Part shown: positions 43,001 to 56,244 of the stretch, piece after piece | Position numbering within the stretch: position 1 is the first letter of the stretch | Layout of the letters: the number at the start of each line of letters is the position of its first letter | Source of the DNA: Hawksworthiomyces lignivorus | Taxonomy: Eukaryota; Ascomycota; Sordariomycetes; Ophiostomatales; Ophiostomataceae | DNA length: 64,000 bases | Direction of reading: 5' to 3' | NCBI GenBank assembly: GCA_002917075.1 | Contig: NTMA01000044.1 | Coordinates: 244,650 to 308,649, forward strand | The notes under the pieces: model-generated | What the model was told of the DNA's origin: nothing | The model's database searches: none | The model's input: the letters and a program-made list of their open reading frames with translations, nothing else | Translations under genes and position numbers: made by a program

Positions 43001-46000
43001 CGGACAGAATGCATTATTTACACTTAGGGGCTCAACTAAGTGCAACAATAAGAGTCCTGCTGCTTAGACAGCTTACGAAAGAAGAGCTTAACTTGCTTTC
43101 GTTGTCTCTTGGGTAGGAATACACAAGAAATATGAAATTGTTTCTGGATATCGATTTAGTATTCTTATTCCAGTGAGACAATTAAACATCCAGCATAGCA
43201 GAAGCAAAGTTTCCATAATTTAAATGACTTGATGAGCTTGGTAGACACTGACTATGAAGTCCTAGGCATTTAGCTCTTTCTTCTAATTGTTGTCTTCACT
43301 GAACTGCACACGGCTTCATCATAGTTTTGTCCTGCTGTGCTGGCAAGCTATTCTTTCTGCTGAATAGCAGCCTCAGAGGCATGAAAAACGTAGACATCAA
43401 TGTTTAGGAAAGAAACACACAGCAGACTACACTTTTTGTCTCAGCAGCTCTTTTTCAATAAGAGAGCTACAGGTTCCCTATATTGTGCTTTCCTCTTCTT
43501 CATATTCTCTTCCCAAGATGAGAGGCGACTGGTAATAGGAAGCAGTCATGAGATGATATCAGAGATCCACGAAAGATGAATTTAAGAGCGTAGTAAATAC
43601 GCGTTTCCAGATGCCAGTATTTATCACGTAACGTACTGTCTTAAATACAACTTGCCAGAATTTATCTTCATATGGTGAGTGTTATATCTTTTTTATCACT
43701 CTGTTGTAACGGGTCTTTGTTTCAAAACATATCTCGTCAGTATTTCCATAGTTGAAAATATCTGATAGAGAAGGTCCAACTGTATTGTTGCTTAACAAGA
43801 GTGTACCTTCTTTCTTCAGTGATAAAGAGCTGGACGCACTTGAAGGTGTCCAACAATGAATCTGGCGATGTTCAACCAATGTTCTCTGATAAGACGTATT
43901 AATTTCTCTATCATCCTGAAAAGCAGCAGCTAGCACCTGGCGAAAATGTGTCGTCTCTATGAGCGGTTCGAAGAAGAGAGAGAGAGAGTTGCTGCTATTC
44001 TTGGAACTACCCACAACTCCTGTTTGACAAACCAAAAGGAACGAGACTCGACCTCGATGACAGCTACGCGAAGGCTACAGGAGATATTAATCAGGCAATG
44101 CTACATCTGGAATTCTCCGGCATGGTGCAGAAACAGAGGCCGTGTGACACAGCCAGAATCCGTGAACGGTCCAAGTATGTGTCAGGAAATACGCAAACCA
44201 AGCTTCGCCTGCTATTATTCTGCCACGCTTGTTGCGTGTCAATAACCGCATAGAGAATTATATTGAAATGAGAATGCACTCTCCTGCAGGCCTCTGAGGC
44301 GAGAACTGCTTGCATCGTGCTTTGCAGCTCTTACCTGTAACTTACAACATAATTTATATTGATTGGAACATTGTCTTATTTCCAGTCCATGTGTATCTCT
44401 TGCTCTCAATCTTGTCAAAATTCGCTTTTGTATGCCTTTGTGCTAACTTCTTGCGTAGTCTCTGGCCCTGAGGGTGCTTCCTCCTGTTATGTGGTGATAC
44501 AATTCAGGACGAAAAACGATATGATGAACACAAGCAAAATGTTCAAACACAGGCTTAGATCTCATAGCATTCTACTGGCGTGTCAAATTCCTTATCCAAA
44601 TTTAATAGGACATGACTTTTGTGCTCTGTGTCAAACAATAATGGCAGCGGATATTCATAGTAGAACTTTACAAGAGTGCCTCTCCTCCAGCATGACGACT
44701 TCTCTCGCACAGCTTCCTTTTTTTCCCGCCAGGCCATTTCACCCCAAGGCATCTACATAATTTACAAATGCATGAAGTGGCAAGCACAAAATACAACAAC
44801 GTTGCTTGTCTCTCTATGCGGGATATATCTCACCAACCGGAGGTCCGGAGTGGCTTCAGGGAATGCCAATAGACCACCTCTGATGGTGGAACCTAGGTAC
44901 CTGACTTTCCTAAAAGACTCTACACACTTTGGCGAGTGAGGCTATTGGGCTAATGAAGGCGCTATCCTATGTTACTTTTCATGAGAACCAAACCTTGTTG
45001 TGGATATTGGGGGGGAGAGAACGCCTCACCAAAACACAATGGACTATCACAACTAGGTCGTCCACATGATGAACTAGACAATAGAAAGAAAAAAAAACCT
45101 TCAAGACGAGAATCCTAATGTGGCAAGTCGATTGCAGCAAAACCGATGGATGCTGTCGGTCCGGACTCTTCGCCTCTGGTTCCTCCCATGTCTTCTTCCA
45201 TTTAGTCACCCACACCAGATTTAATGCACGAGACCAACGCCGACGGTCGGCTGGCAACCTCTGCATCGGTGCAGACTTTTCCTTTCGACCCACACACACG
45301 GACCGCATGTACCATTACCGGTCGAAGCATACGGAAGCCGAATGCTGCAAGTGAAGCAAAGATTCATCGTCTGGGAGCCAGAGGCAGTTACAAGAGACAG
45401 CCATGCACCTAGCGGTCTTGGTTTCTACAGACAATCCAACAAATGTTGGATCAAACTAGCCAGGAGATGGAATCCGGCGAGGCATGCTTTTCGTTTGTCG
45501 CGTGCGCGTTTTCTGCGAATCGTTTTGCCCTCTTTCACCATTTAGCCGTTTTGTTAGTGGGTTAGCTCTGCAAAAGGCAAAATCCATAGTCTCACCGTGA
45601 AGCTGACACGGAGCAGGAGCTAGCAAATGGTAGCCCGCAACGCCAATTTGTGTGCAGTCTCCTAACGCAGCCTTACAGTGCCAATTCTTAATTATCTCAT
45701 AATTTAACGTTTTCAAGCCCACTTTATTTTCTTGCCGCTTCTTCGTGGAGCAAGTTACATACAGGAAAGAGAACGAAAGGCAGAGGCCGAAAATCAGGAA
45801 CAATCTTTTCATTGAGATTAGTTCCCGGCCTTCTGAGCTGGCAATTAACGGCGCCACGTGTTTGTTCGCAAAGTGGTCGCCTCATCCAGGGTCCAGCAAC
45901 ACTCGCTGGCACGCCATCTTACAAGTTAATACCGCGTTGGCAACTTACAGGTTGCATTGGATGGCGGCAAGTATGATTTGCTGCTATACAAATTATTTTG

Positions 46001-49000
46001 GTACAGCTCGAATCTCCATCGCCGACTCGATGACACTTTTGTGATGACCGGTCTGCAAGTTTTGCAAAATAGTGCTGAGTTGGCTCAACCAGTAGGTTGA
46101 TGCCGTGGATGCAGTCGCCAAAACCAAAGTAGAATTGTTCGGAGTACGTCGTTCTCTACTGGCTTCAGCCACAAACGTTTATTTTTTTTTTTAAGCTATA
46201 CCCCGCTGTATGTGAAGGCCAACCGAGTAAAAGCAGCTGACAGAAAATGCTTTCTTCTCTCAACCAAGGATTAGCAAGTACTGGATGAGCCCAAGAAGAC
46301 CAGAAGCAAAAAAGGTACTGAAAACGCCGCGCCAGGCAGAAACCAAGTTCCCTGTCACTTACGTAGTTTTTAGCGAGTGAGTCGCCCAATAGCGGCTGTT
46401 ATCACTAAAAAGTTTTCACGGCCATGCATATTGCCCATGCGATGCCACCATTTTGAGTCACAGTTCGGGGCTCTATTCCGGCGGACAACAGGCGCTATTG
46501 TTTTTTGGCCGAATAGCGATTAACTGCTAGTATGCGCCCGCTAACCGAAGTTCTAGAGATGTGTCTGTTCTCTTCCATTTCTGCATGTAGCGTCTCTCTA
46601 CTATTGTTTTATAGCGTCCTTGTCCACTCGATTTCTTTGTTCTCTTCACTATAATGTAATCGCTAACACTTGACGTTTGCGCGGGCTGTGGAGATAGTGT
46701 ATTGCGCAGATGGTCATCGTCGGTTTTCGGTTTCAGTGTGTTGTTGACTGGAGTTTTGTGGAATCAATAACTGTCTACGCCTTTCGAAAACGGCTCTACT
46801 TTGATTCTCCATAGCAAAGGTTGTGCCTCATCGATGTTGGCCCCCTTCCGCAAGCTAGTTGACCCACTGAGGATATCTATTACACAATTGGCCATGCCAA
46901 TTGGTGTCGTGGGACACTTGGGCTTTTCTGAAGTTTCTTGTAGCTCAGAGGGATTTCTGATGGGGTCAAGTGCTTATGTGCATCTTAACTGTGTGAATAT
47001 ACATAACTATCATGTACAAGTGAGAGAGATAGCTAGTTCCAGACGACGATGGAGAGCGGGTGGGATTTCGATGTTGGATTGGACGAAACTTTGTTTCCAG
47101 ACTAAGAAAACATGAGAAGAACGCCATGTCAGGCACCCGGCTCGAACGCATCCAGGTACATGGCACAGTGGGTGCCAAGCTGACAAGGGTCGACAAATCC
47201 AAGTCGAATCACAGACAGCCCACCGACAACGGTCTGTGAGCAGGACGCAGGTCCCAGCCCACCCCGGTATCGAGACCCTCCACTTACCACCAGCCTCCGC
47301 CAAGCCAATGAGACCCAAGACGTGAGTTGGCGCTGTGCGAATGGAAACAAGCCACATGAGGAAACGAAACTTCAGGACCAGCCCGAAAGGAAGTGCGAAC
47401 GAACAAAACAGCGAACAGTGGAAACGTGCAGAAACGGTGGCTTGATCACAGGCACCTTATCTCCCCCCTGGTTCATTTTCTTTTCAGTTTGCCTCTGTCC
47501 CCCTGTACCAAATTTTTTTTTTTCTCTCAGCATCTTGCTCTATCTGCTTAGACCGGCCTTCTTCCGTCTCTTACGCCTCGTTCGTTTTTCGACCCTGGGA
47601 GCCTGGGTCCTGTTCCTGCAGATCCTGTCGGTCTGGCCATGACCATCAGCCTCTTGCCAGGTGTTCTGGCCGCCAACAAGCGAGAGCATCCTGAGAACCA
47701 CAAAAAGTTGTGAATTTTTCTGATTTTCCATCCTGCCTTTCCGCTTCCGTCCAGCCAACTTCCACTTGTATCTTTTCGCTCCGTATGTTATCAGTCCGCC
47801 AAAAGTGCTGTGCTCCGTGCACCCTCTCCATTTTGGCACCGACGACGTACATACGGACACTCGCTTCGCTTACGGTTTGCCATTCGCCTCTGTTCTTTCT
47901 CCTCTCCTTTGGATTTGCTTTTGCCTTTGCTTATCGTGTATAATTTGCTTTCGCTTGCTGTCTCTGACAAAACGCCACGGCCGCCTGTACACTTCCGTTT
48001 GCTACCTGACTATCCCACACTAGACGCCGAAATGGCCGAAAAACGTGTAAATGTTCTAGGGCCAACAGCACCTGTCAAAGGGAATTAACCCTCTGTACGA
48101 CTCGCCAATTCATCCGGAAGACTCGTTAAGAAATAGCGTCTGTCCTGGTGCCGTCTAGCACATAGCGGCGCTGTTGGTGCGGTTTTATGCTTCCATTTCT
48201 ACCAGCTTCTTTGACGCTCGCCCCTAGCTCGTTGGCAGCGGCAAGGGAGAAGTTTTTCCCACGCGGGGCGAGCGGAACAGCAAAGCAGTAGGGCAAATAG
48301 GTCACTAACAAGGCGAAACGACGCAATACTCTCAGTACAGTTACGTCAATTTCATTAACTGCTAGCGGCCGTCCGTTTTTGGATACGTTGGCCGGACGGC
48401 AATAAACGGGCTTTGAAATGTATTCCACGGTCTTCTCTTACAGAGTAATACTCGCAGACGGAGACTAACTCTCTAGCCGGAGTGCAACGGGGATGGCCGT
48501 ACGGAACACTGTGTGCATGCTGCTGCAGGGCCTAATCCTGATCCCTCGAGCATTACCCTAGAAGGGGTGCTGCGCGATTTACCTGTTCGCTCTTCTATTT
48601 TTTTTCACCAGCTTTTCAGTGAGATACTGACAGGCAGGGCAAGCCGTGCGCCATGATACCACGATAGCGACCACGTACACATACTGCTCGGTCTTCCACG
48701 GCCAGCCAAGAAAGCCCTACACACTAACCAGGCTTGGCGCAACTAGCTGAGGACAGGGGATTGCGAGGAAGAACCGCAGGGATTTTTGGTGGCGTATCTT
48801 CCTTCTACGTGCCATTTTGCTATCGGATGCCCCCGATCTCCTCCACTGGGCCATTGCTACGTCGTATTGCTCGCAACTGCACGGCGCTGTTGGCTGTTGT
48901 TCCGTTTGCGCCGCGCCAGATTTTTCTCTGCCTTCATGATGCGCTGTCCGTTTCCCTCCTACCTGAGCTGCGGCTCTCAGGTTCGGCCGCTTTGTCTTTG

Positions 49001-50181
49001 GGGGGGTCTTTTGTTTTTTGGGATTGGCCTTTTTCGGGTCACCTGGGCTCTCATGTTGTCCTTTTTGGGTCTCTTTTCTGTCGTGGCCTTATTTACACAT
49101 GCTTTCTTTTTTGGACTGTCGTTTTTATTGCAATCATGCTATTCGCTCATTTTCGTTTCAAAACACTGAAACAAACAACCCAGGGATAAGGGGCAGCTGA
49201 AAGGAGCGCGGACGCGCCTTGCACAGAGAGGACTCCCTCTTTCTCTCCCTACGAGCTTCCTCGTTCTGCGAGTAAGACGCCCGTCGCATACCGTGCGCGC
49301 GTCTGCGTGCCTGGCGCAACGCTTCTCTCCGTGCCTCACACACGGTCTTGTCCTAAAAGACCACGTAAGATGTCCTCCTATCTCACCCTCCACCGTACGA
49401 ATACCGGGCGTTGAAGTCGGGTATCCACTTGGCCTTTTTTTTTTTTTTTTTTTTTTACTCCACCTAAAAAAAAATCCGGCGCTACAGTGTGTGAGTGGCG
49501 ATCAGTCAACCAACGGGAAACCGGAAGCACATGGTATTGAGAGCCAAAAAGAACAAGAGGAAAAAAGAGAGAAGAATTAACCCACCGACGGTTCCACACC
49601 CACCTTTTTGTTCCCTTGTCGCTTGCTCTGTATTTTTCCCCATCGGAAGCACCATCCGAGTGTAGTCTAGTGCAAGGGGCACTACACCCTCTTTCTCGCT
49701 CTTTTTTTACATGTACATGCATCCTAGATAGACAACAGGTGCGGGTGCGTTGTATCTTTCTGTCAGTGTGTACCTGACTTACACGGAAGTCCGCCTCCCA
49801 AGCTTGCAACCTTGACAGGCGAAAATGCACCCAACAAGCTCTTCTACTGCTTTGGGCCATGCAAGGTATTTTCTTCCTTCTCCGCTACCTTTTTCTGTCT
49901 TCCTTTTTCGTCTCGTCTCTTTCACGTTCGTTTGTCCACTAGACCTATCCCAATCGTAGACACCCCCCCTTTTCTTCTCGAAGGCGAGTCCCAGAGGAAC
50001 CGGGGTAAAAAAGACGTTCGACGCTTATTTTTGCCAGACCAAAAACCGACGGCGGCAGACCCTGACCTTCTAGCCTCTTTTTTCCTCCTTTCCCTCCTTG
50101 TCCTTGCACACGTCTTCTGCCCTCCCTCTGACCGTGTCTCGCGGCCCGTTCTCTATTGCCATCCACATTCCTTCAGACCTC
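43001..50181. other. Gene-poor stretch, right half
   Basis: Again no supported gene. The frame at 48734-49189 is hydrophobic but lacks a plausible start context or domain. A run of 22 T occurs at 49435-49456, closely followed by an A-run, and another T-run lies near 47510-47523. The last kilobase (from about 49,200) is strongly pyrimidine-rich and leads into the TATA box of the secreted-protein gene, so it is probably its promoter. Confidence 0.55.
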
Positions 50182-50187
50182 TATAAA
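50182..50187 (+). promoter_or_regulatory. TATA box of the secreted-protein gene
   Basis: tataaa in an isolated ctcTATAAAgaa context, 293 bp before the ATG at 50480. The intervening CT- and A-rich leader would be the 5' UTR. Confidence 0.6.
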
Positions 50188-50479
50188 GAAGGGACCCATC
50201 CCCCCTCCCGATCCAGATTCAGAATTCTCCTTTTTTGATCATCAACCAAGACAACCCACTTCTCTTTCTCTCCTTTTACCAAACAATAGAGTTTTGATAC
50301 TCCCATTCCATTCTTTTTTTTCTTTGAGGGCTTTCAGTCAAACAAGATATTATCATTCTCTTTGATATCTCTGCAAAAATAGTCTCAAGACCCAGGCGGT
50401 TCTTATACAAAAACAAGCAAACGTGCCTACCAAGTCTTCACTCTCTTTTCTCAACACACTTTCACTACATACTATCAAG

Positions 50480-51025
50480 ATGCCTTCCTTCAAGAACGCT
50501 GCTGCTTTCCTCTTTGCTGCCGTTGCTGCGGCGCAGAACACCATCACCTTCCAGTCCCAGGACGGCATTGGCCGCACTGTCTACGTGACTGCCAACGCCG
50601 GCCTTGCGGCCATCGCCCCCGTCTACGTCGCCGCTGGTGCCTCTGTGGATGTCAACTTCGCCGAGGGCTGGATCGGCAACGCCTACGCCGTCCAGGACGG
50701 CCAGCCCAACGTGCCCGGCATGCTCGCCGAGGTCAACTTCAACTCGTGGGGCGGCCTGACCTTCTTCGACGTCTCTGCCATTGTCAACCCCAACGACAAG
50801 GACAACGTCAAGGAGATGTACCCGGCGGACGCCCCGCAGACCCCGACCTCGGGCTGCACCGTCTTCCCCTGCAACAACTGCTACTACGCGCCTGACGACA
50901 TCCAGACCAAGTCCACCAGCCAGACCCACCTGATCGTCACCCTGGGCGGCAACGGCACCGCTGCCAAGCGCAGCGTCGAGAACTCCAAGAGCGTTGCCCG
51001 CGCCTTTGTCATTGAGCACTACTAA
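50480..51025 (+). CDS. Small secreted protein (DNase1-annotated family)
   Basis: Intronless, 181 aa, with a signal peptide (MPSFKNAAAFLFAAVAAAQ). The mature part is beta-rich: TVYVTANAGLAAIAPVYVAA, then EGWIGNAYAVQDGQPNVPGM, then FNSWGGLTFFDVSAIVNPND, and a C-terminal trio of cysteines in SGCTVFPCNNCYYAPDD. This pattern is that of a widespread ascomycete family usually annotated 'DNase1 protein', with a thaumatin-like fold suggested. I see no DNase I catalytic residues, so the name should not be taken as function. A Lys-Arg (AAKRSVE) near residue 164 is a potential Kex2 site that would release the last 17 residues. The strong TATA box and long CT-rich leader suggest high expression. Confidence 0.82.
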   Translation: MPSFKNAAAFLFAAVAAAQNTITFQSQDGIGRTVYVTANAGLAAIAPVYVAAGASVDVNFAEGWIGNAYAVQDGQPNVPGMLAEVNFNSWGGLTFFDVSAIVNPNDKDNVKEMYPADAPQTPTSGCTVFPCNNCYYAPDDIQTKSTSQTHLIVTLGGNGTAAKRSVENSKSVARAFVIEHY

Positions 51026-54000
51026 GTGGCTCGCTCTCCATCTCTCTCTCTCTCTCCAAGAAGAGCTTTATGCTTTCATGACGCTCCTGAACAAAGAGAC
51101 CCATCCCGCTGTGCGCGAGGGCATGATGACGAGGTTTACGACTTCAAACAAAACACCTTTTTCTTGGTTGACTCTATGAGTCGCTCTCCATTCTTTCCAC
51201 CCTCTTTTGTCCTGTTGGAAACAGGACACAACACAAACTTTTGGGCCACTTCCATTCGTTTTATAGACAAAAAAGAATCACATTCGTTCTAACTTTTTTT
51301 TCACTCTTTCTTCGTGCCCACCCTTTTTTGTACATAAAAGACTTTTTTCGCCCTCCCATTTTTTCAGCCTTTTTTTTTTTGGACAACTTCTCGGGAGTCG
51401 GCGCTCTTTTTTCAAGGCTCTTCGCAGAAGATTGCTTCTTTCATACCCTCGCTGGTTGATACCAATTCCCCCTTTTTTTCAGATGTTGTCTTTTACGATA
51501 TTTTTGGACTTCTTTGTATATACCTTCAGTTTTTTTTTGGGAACCAACAGCAAAAAGTGACATATCTTTGTGTCTGTGCTGTCTCCTAGTTTTCTTGCAA
51601 ATCGCATGAAAAAATACAAATGTTAACAAAACATTCAAAAACATAACATTGTCCTAAAGTGCACAACAAGTGAATAATAACAAACGTATTACACTCTTTT
51701 TCTTGTTTTTCCTTGGCTTTCGATCCTCTGTGGCTATGGTGATGAATCGCAGTCTTTGCGTTCGTCTTATCACGCCCAACTATGCTTAATTCATCTCATC
51801 TCGTGTTTGTTCCATGGGTCTTTTTTTCCTTTCATGCCGTCTCTGGCCAGGATTTTCCATGCACGTGGCAACAGCTGAACATAACCAAGTAAGGCTATGC
51901 CACGAGAAATAGCAATGAATTTTTTCCCAGGCCCCAGGCAGACATCAATAACAGAAACCAATTAAACTTGCAGTGAGTCTTCAATAAGACCGGGATGGGA
52001 GGGGGAGGCGGCCTGATATTAGCGGAAATTGACGAGAATTTGCGAGAAATACACAGAGACTGTATTAAACTGCATGCTTAGAGATATGAAGAGCAGGCGG
52101 TCTGTTGGGAATGGGAGAAGGATTCCCACGCAATGGGATAGCGGCCGTGCCGTCTTGGACATTGTTTCTCGTCTTTGCATTCTGCTCTGTCATTTGCTCG
52201 TTCGTCCTTGTTCTTCCGTGCTCTCAATTTCGTTTTCCTTCTTTCCTTCCAGCCTTTCTCTATTGTCTTCATTTCCGCTTGTCCCGCTCGTCCTATCTAA
52301 CTTCCATCCTCTTGGTCTGTTATTGTTCATCCGATCTTTTCCTCCTTCTTTTCTTCTTCTTCTTCTTCCTGTACCTTTTTTTCGCGCATGCTTCCCGTCC
52401 TCGGACCGCGCTGGCCGGGAAAATAACGCCAAGAAGATAAATTGAGCACGAGAGCCCAGTGGAAGGCATCGAAATCCAATAATTTACAGGTCCAACAGAC
52501 ATCTTACTCTATGCGCAATATTTTCCATCAAAATGCCTCTCTCCATTACGGCGTAGACTGTGCGGGATCATGAATTCCTTCGTTGCCTTCTCTTTATTCT
52601 CTTCTTTTTTCGGCAAAGTTGCAATAACACAGCTCTGCTATACTAGATCGTCGTGTATTGTTAAGCTGTTTGGACACATCCTTGTCCAGCGGAAGATTTT
52701 AAAATTGCGATTTCCACAGTTCGGGCAGTGCTACGCCAGATCTACGATGCACCAAGATCGTAGCCGTGCAAAAAATCAACCAGAGCCAAACTGGCGCGCG
52801 ATCGCATACGAACTACGGCAGTCGGGAAAAAGCAGGCCAGGCCAGGGCAAGGCAAGCTCGGCCCGTAAAAGAGGACGCTCCACGATCTGGGGGAAATGAG
52901 CAAAATAGAACCATGTAATTTCCCCTTCCCACGATAGCTAATTTTACCGAATTTATTTATTTATTTCGTCGATGTTTATTATTATGGCGTCTTTGCTCGC
53001 CAATCTATGCCGTGCGGAGCGACTAGGCGATCACACACCTATCCGCCCACACATTCGCGCGCCCACTCACACAAATACGCACAACACACACATATACGCG
53101 CACACTCCTACACACACTTCTACACACACTTCTACACACACCTTAACATGCACACACTCTCTCACTCAATCACATATAACCACCGCATATATCTAATTTA
53201 CCACACCACAACCAATACCACCATCATCAAGTAGCATATCCCTTCTTTGTATGCAACAGTGTGCTCTGTATAGAGAGCAGTGCTTCTCCCGCCTTCTATC
53301 TGAGTAGCTGTAGATCTGTTTGTTGTTGAGGGGGATCGCCCTGGGCGGCTAAGCAGTTATCGCAGCGGAAAATCAAGACAGAGCCCACTGTACACAGCGA
53401 AATTACGCCGCAAGCTAAGATCAGGCCCGATGACTGCGAGATCCCTTGTCGTTACTTTCGCTCACACTCGGCTTATTGTTCCCTTTTGAGGTGCACAGGA
53501 TTGCCGTCTTTCTTCTGCTATGGCTTCGACTTCTCTTCCATAGTTTTTCAACCGTTATCCACCCTCCTGTTTTCCGCTATACCTGGCGATTTTGCTACAC
53601 TCCTTTCGATGCCGTACTAATTTTGCTTTTCTTGGCTTTCCGCCTTTGATTGACCTTGATTGCATCATGTCTGTTACGCCTCGCTCTTCGCAATTTCCTA
53701 AAACTGGTATTCTGTTACCACTCTGCTCATCCAGGATGTTCCCCTCTCCCACCAAGAGCTCGGGCATAGCACCAGATGGCATGTCCGCAGTTGTGCAATG
53801 AGCAATGCCCTGTTCAGCATGTCAAGCAGAGTTCGTGGCAATAGCGCACGAGTCGCAACAACAGTTCCGTGTGAGAGAGGACGCACCAGTGGCACGCTGT
53901 CTCCCCACGAGGCTGCCACGTCCCCGTGGGAAATTTCGAGCTGCTAGCTTTCTATTTGCCTCCGACAAGTGAACCATTCGGTCGGTGAGCAAAAGGTGGG

Positions 54001-55714
54001 CTAAATGACAACGGTGTCGTCCTCTTGCCTCCGGGGAATGAAACTCTTTCTTTGTCCCAAACTTTTCTTCGGCTCTCGTTAGCTCCCGCTGGCGACATCG
54101 CCTCCCGGTTTGATTCTTCCGCCCGCAGTTTCTTTCATCTCTTCTTTGAAGAGAGGCAAGCAAGGAAGCTAAACAGAGTTCCCGAGACTACGGACTCGTC
54201 TTTGTATCCAAATCCCGAAAAACGCTTTTACGCCCACCCGCTAGAACTTTCCCCGTCTTCGTCTGCGTGCTATTTTTGCACTCCGAGGCTTACCCTCCGG
54301 CGCTTTCTTTTCCACGCTTACGGTAGGCGAGCCGAGGTCCCAAAGTAGAAGTCTCACCGCTGCCAGCCGGCCGGCACGGGGCTGCGTACAGTAAGCCCAC
54401 CAGTGCAGCGTCTAGAGATGGCTGTGTGTAATGCCATGTGTTACCACGTGACATTCGCTCATCCAGACGTAAGTGTTGACGTAAATCGAGCCAGGTCCGG
54501 GCTCTCTGCAGGGAGAAGGCAATCAAATAATTGCTGTAGCGTAGGCTCTCGATCACAGTGGCTGAAGCAGTACAATGGCTACTCAAGGCACTTCTCTCCC
54601 ATCCCTTCTATGATCCCTACCAGAGCGCAAAACGGATACGGCGCGGATTCAGTCGGCTATGAAACGGGCGCACTGTGTGTGCTCTGTAGTGATTGCTGAT
54701 ATTCAGATATCTGATGTCAAATTCATCCCTTGACTGTTAAAAACGTATCTCGCGGTGACCCTGCAGGAGTCAGGGATGTGGCCTGCAAGCCAGAGTTCTT
54801 TCTTTTTTGTTCCTCCCACTACATTAACAAGATTCCCCTCAAAAAATGATTGACTGTGTCTTGGGCATAATTCATTTTTGTCTAATTGCCTGTCTTTGTT
54901 AATGACGCGACTTGCAAAGCACTCTCATTTCCTATTTCGTTGACAACTCCCAATGGAGCTTCTTTGAACTGTGAGACCATCCTGAGTAGCAGAGTGAGCA
55001 TCTCAGGAGAAACTGTAGACTACTGCAGGAACCTAGTCTCAGTCCTTGTTCACACGCTGTCTGTGCACGCTGTCTGCAGTTTTTGCTACTGCATGTCTTG
55101 GATTTGCTTTTTTGCTTTCCTTGGCATGAAACAGTAGTATTTTCTTCCAGCTGCGCCGAAATTGACAAATGTTTAATTTGATCGGTATGACAAGCTCCCT
55201 TGCTTCTTCTGGAGCGAAGGGCGAAGTCTGTTTCCCATCGGCCGGCTGTGCAGTAGACACATGACTGTCAGTCAAGAATTAAGGGAAAAGGAAAAGATAT
55301 GCAAATAAAAACGCGTTACTTTAGCATCAATACGATCCTAAAAGGGCCCTCTCAGACGCGTTTGGGACTAATTACGGCTGTCTCTAATGTACACGATAAT
55401 GCACTGCTATCTCAAAAAAGCAAAAAAGAGTAAAAAATAAAAGTTAAAGCCAAAAAGTAGAAAAAAGAGATCATTAATGCCCATTTTCCCTGCCCTATGT
55501 CTCTCTAATTTTGTATGAACACAACATGCTGCACCTCTGCGTGCTGGCCAATCAATGAATTCGCATGGAGGCGGTGTAGGATGAGAGCACAGAAAAGGCT
55601 TCGAATAAGAAAAGTAGAAAAAAAGAAAGAATGCGCTGACTTTCTCCCGATGCTTCGCCTGCTCAAAGCACTGACTCGTTGCTTTTTCCTTTCTCTGTGT
55701 TCCTTGGACGAGCC
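51026..55714. other. Intergenic, 4.7 kb, with CA-rich simple repeats
   Basis: No supported gene. 53030-53165 is a purine-poor simple repeat built from cacaca, acacactt and tacacaca units. Numerous T-runs occur between 51,290 and 51,540, immediately downstream of the secreted-protein gene. Frames at 52029-52445 and 54886-55137 lack domains. The right end abuts the 3' end of VPS54. Confidence 0.55.
53030..53165. repeat. CA-rich simple-sequence block
   Basis: Irregular cacaca repeats, with three near-identical cacacacttcta units (about 53109-53144). One strand is almost free of G. Confidence 0.75.
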
Positions 55715-56210
55715 TCACTTGCCGCCTGATCCGTTCGCTGTGGCTGCGCTGCTGTCTGTCTTGTCCGCTTCGGTCTTTTTGGTAGCTGTCTTCGAATCGT
55801 CCTCAGCTTCCTCTGTACTGTCTGCTGACGCTTTTTCTGCGTCTGCATTCTTTGTGCTGGCGGCCTCTTCGTCTTTTGTAGGAGGCGCTGGAGGCGGTGA
55901 GGACGAGGCGCCGTCGGCGTCCTTGTCCGCTTCCTTGTCCGCGCCGGCCGCCTTCTTCTCGCCGTCTGTGCCGTTCTTGTCCTTGCCGTTCTCGCTGCCA
56001 GAGTCGCCCGAGGCTTTCGCCTCTCCCGTAGTCTCTGCTGTAGTCTTCTCTGCCGGAGGTGGCGTCGGCGGCCGGATGGTCTTTGTCATGATGATGTCCC
56101 GGAGCTGCTGGCCCGACTTTTCAAACCCGTCGATTTTCCCGAGGCGCGCCTGGAAGTACTCTACGTCGCGCAACATGCTGTTTTTTTCCCCTTGTTAGCA
56201 GTGATTTCTC

Positions 56211-56244
<34 letters not shown>

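Noticed and set aside
48734..49189. Hydrophobic 151-codon frame in the gene desert
   Set aside because: Hydrophobicity follows from T-rich DNA; two overlapping frames look alike and no start context or homology is visible.
53030..53165. CRISPR-like or telomeric repeat array
   Set aside because: Units are irregular CA-type simple repeats without spacers, and it is not a TTAGGG repeat.
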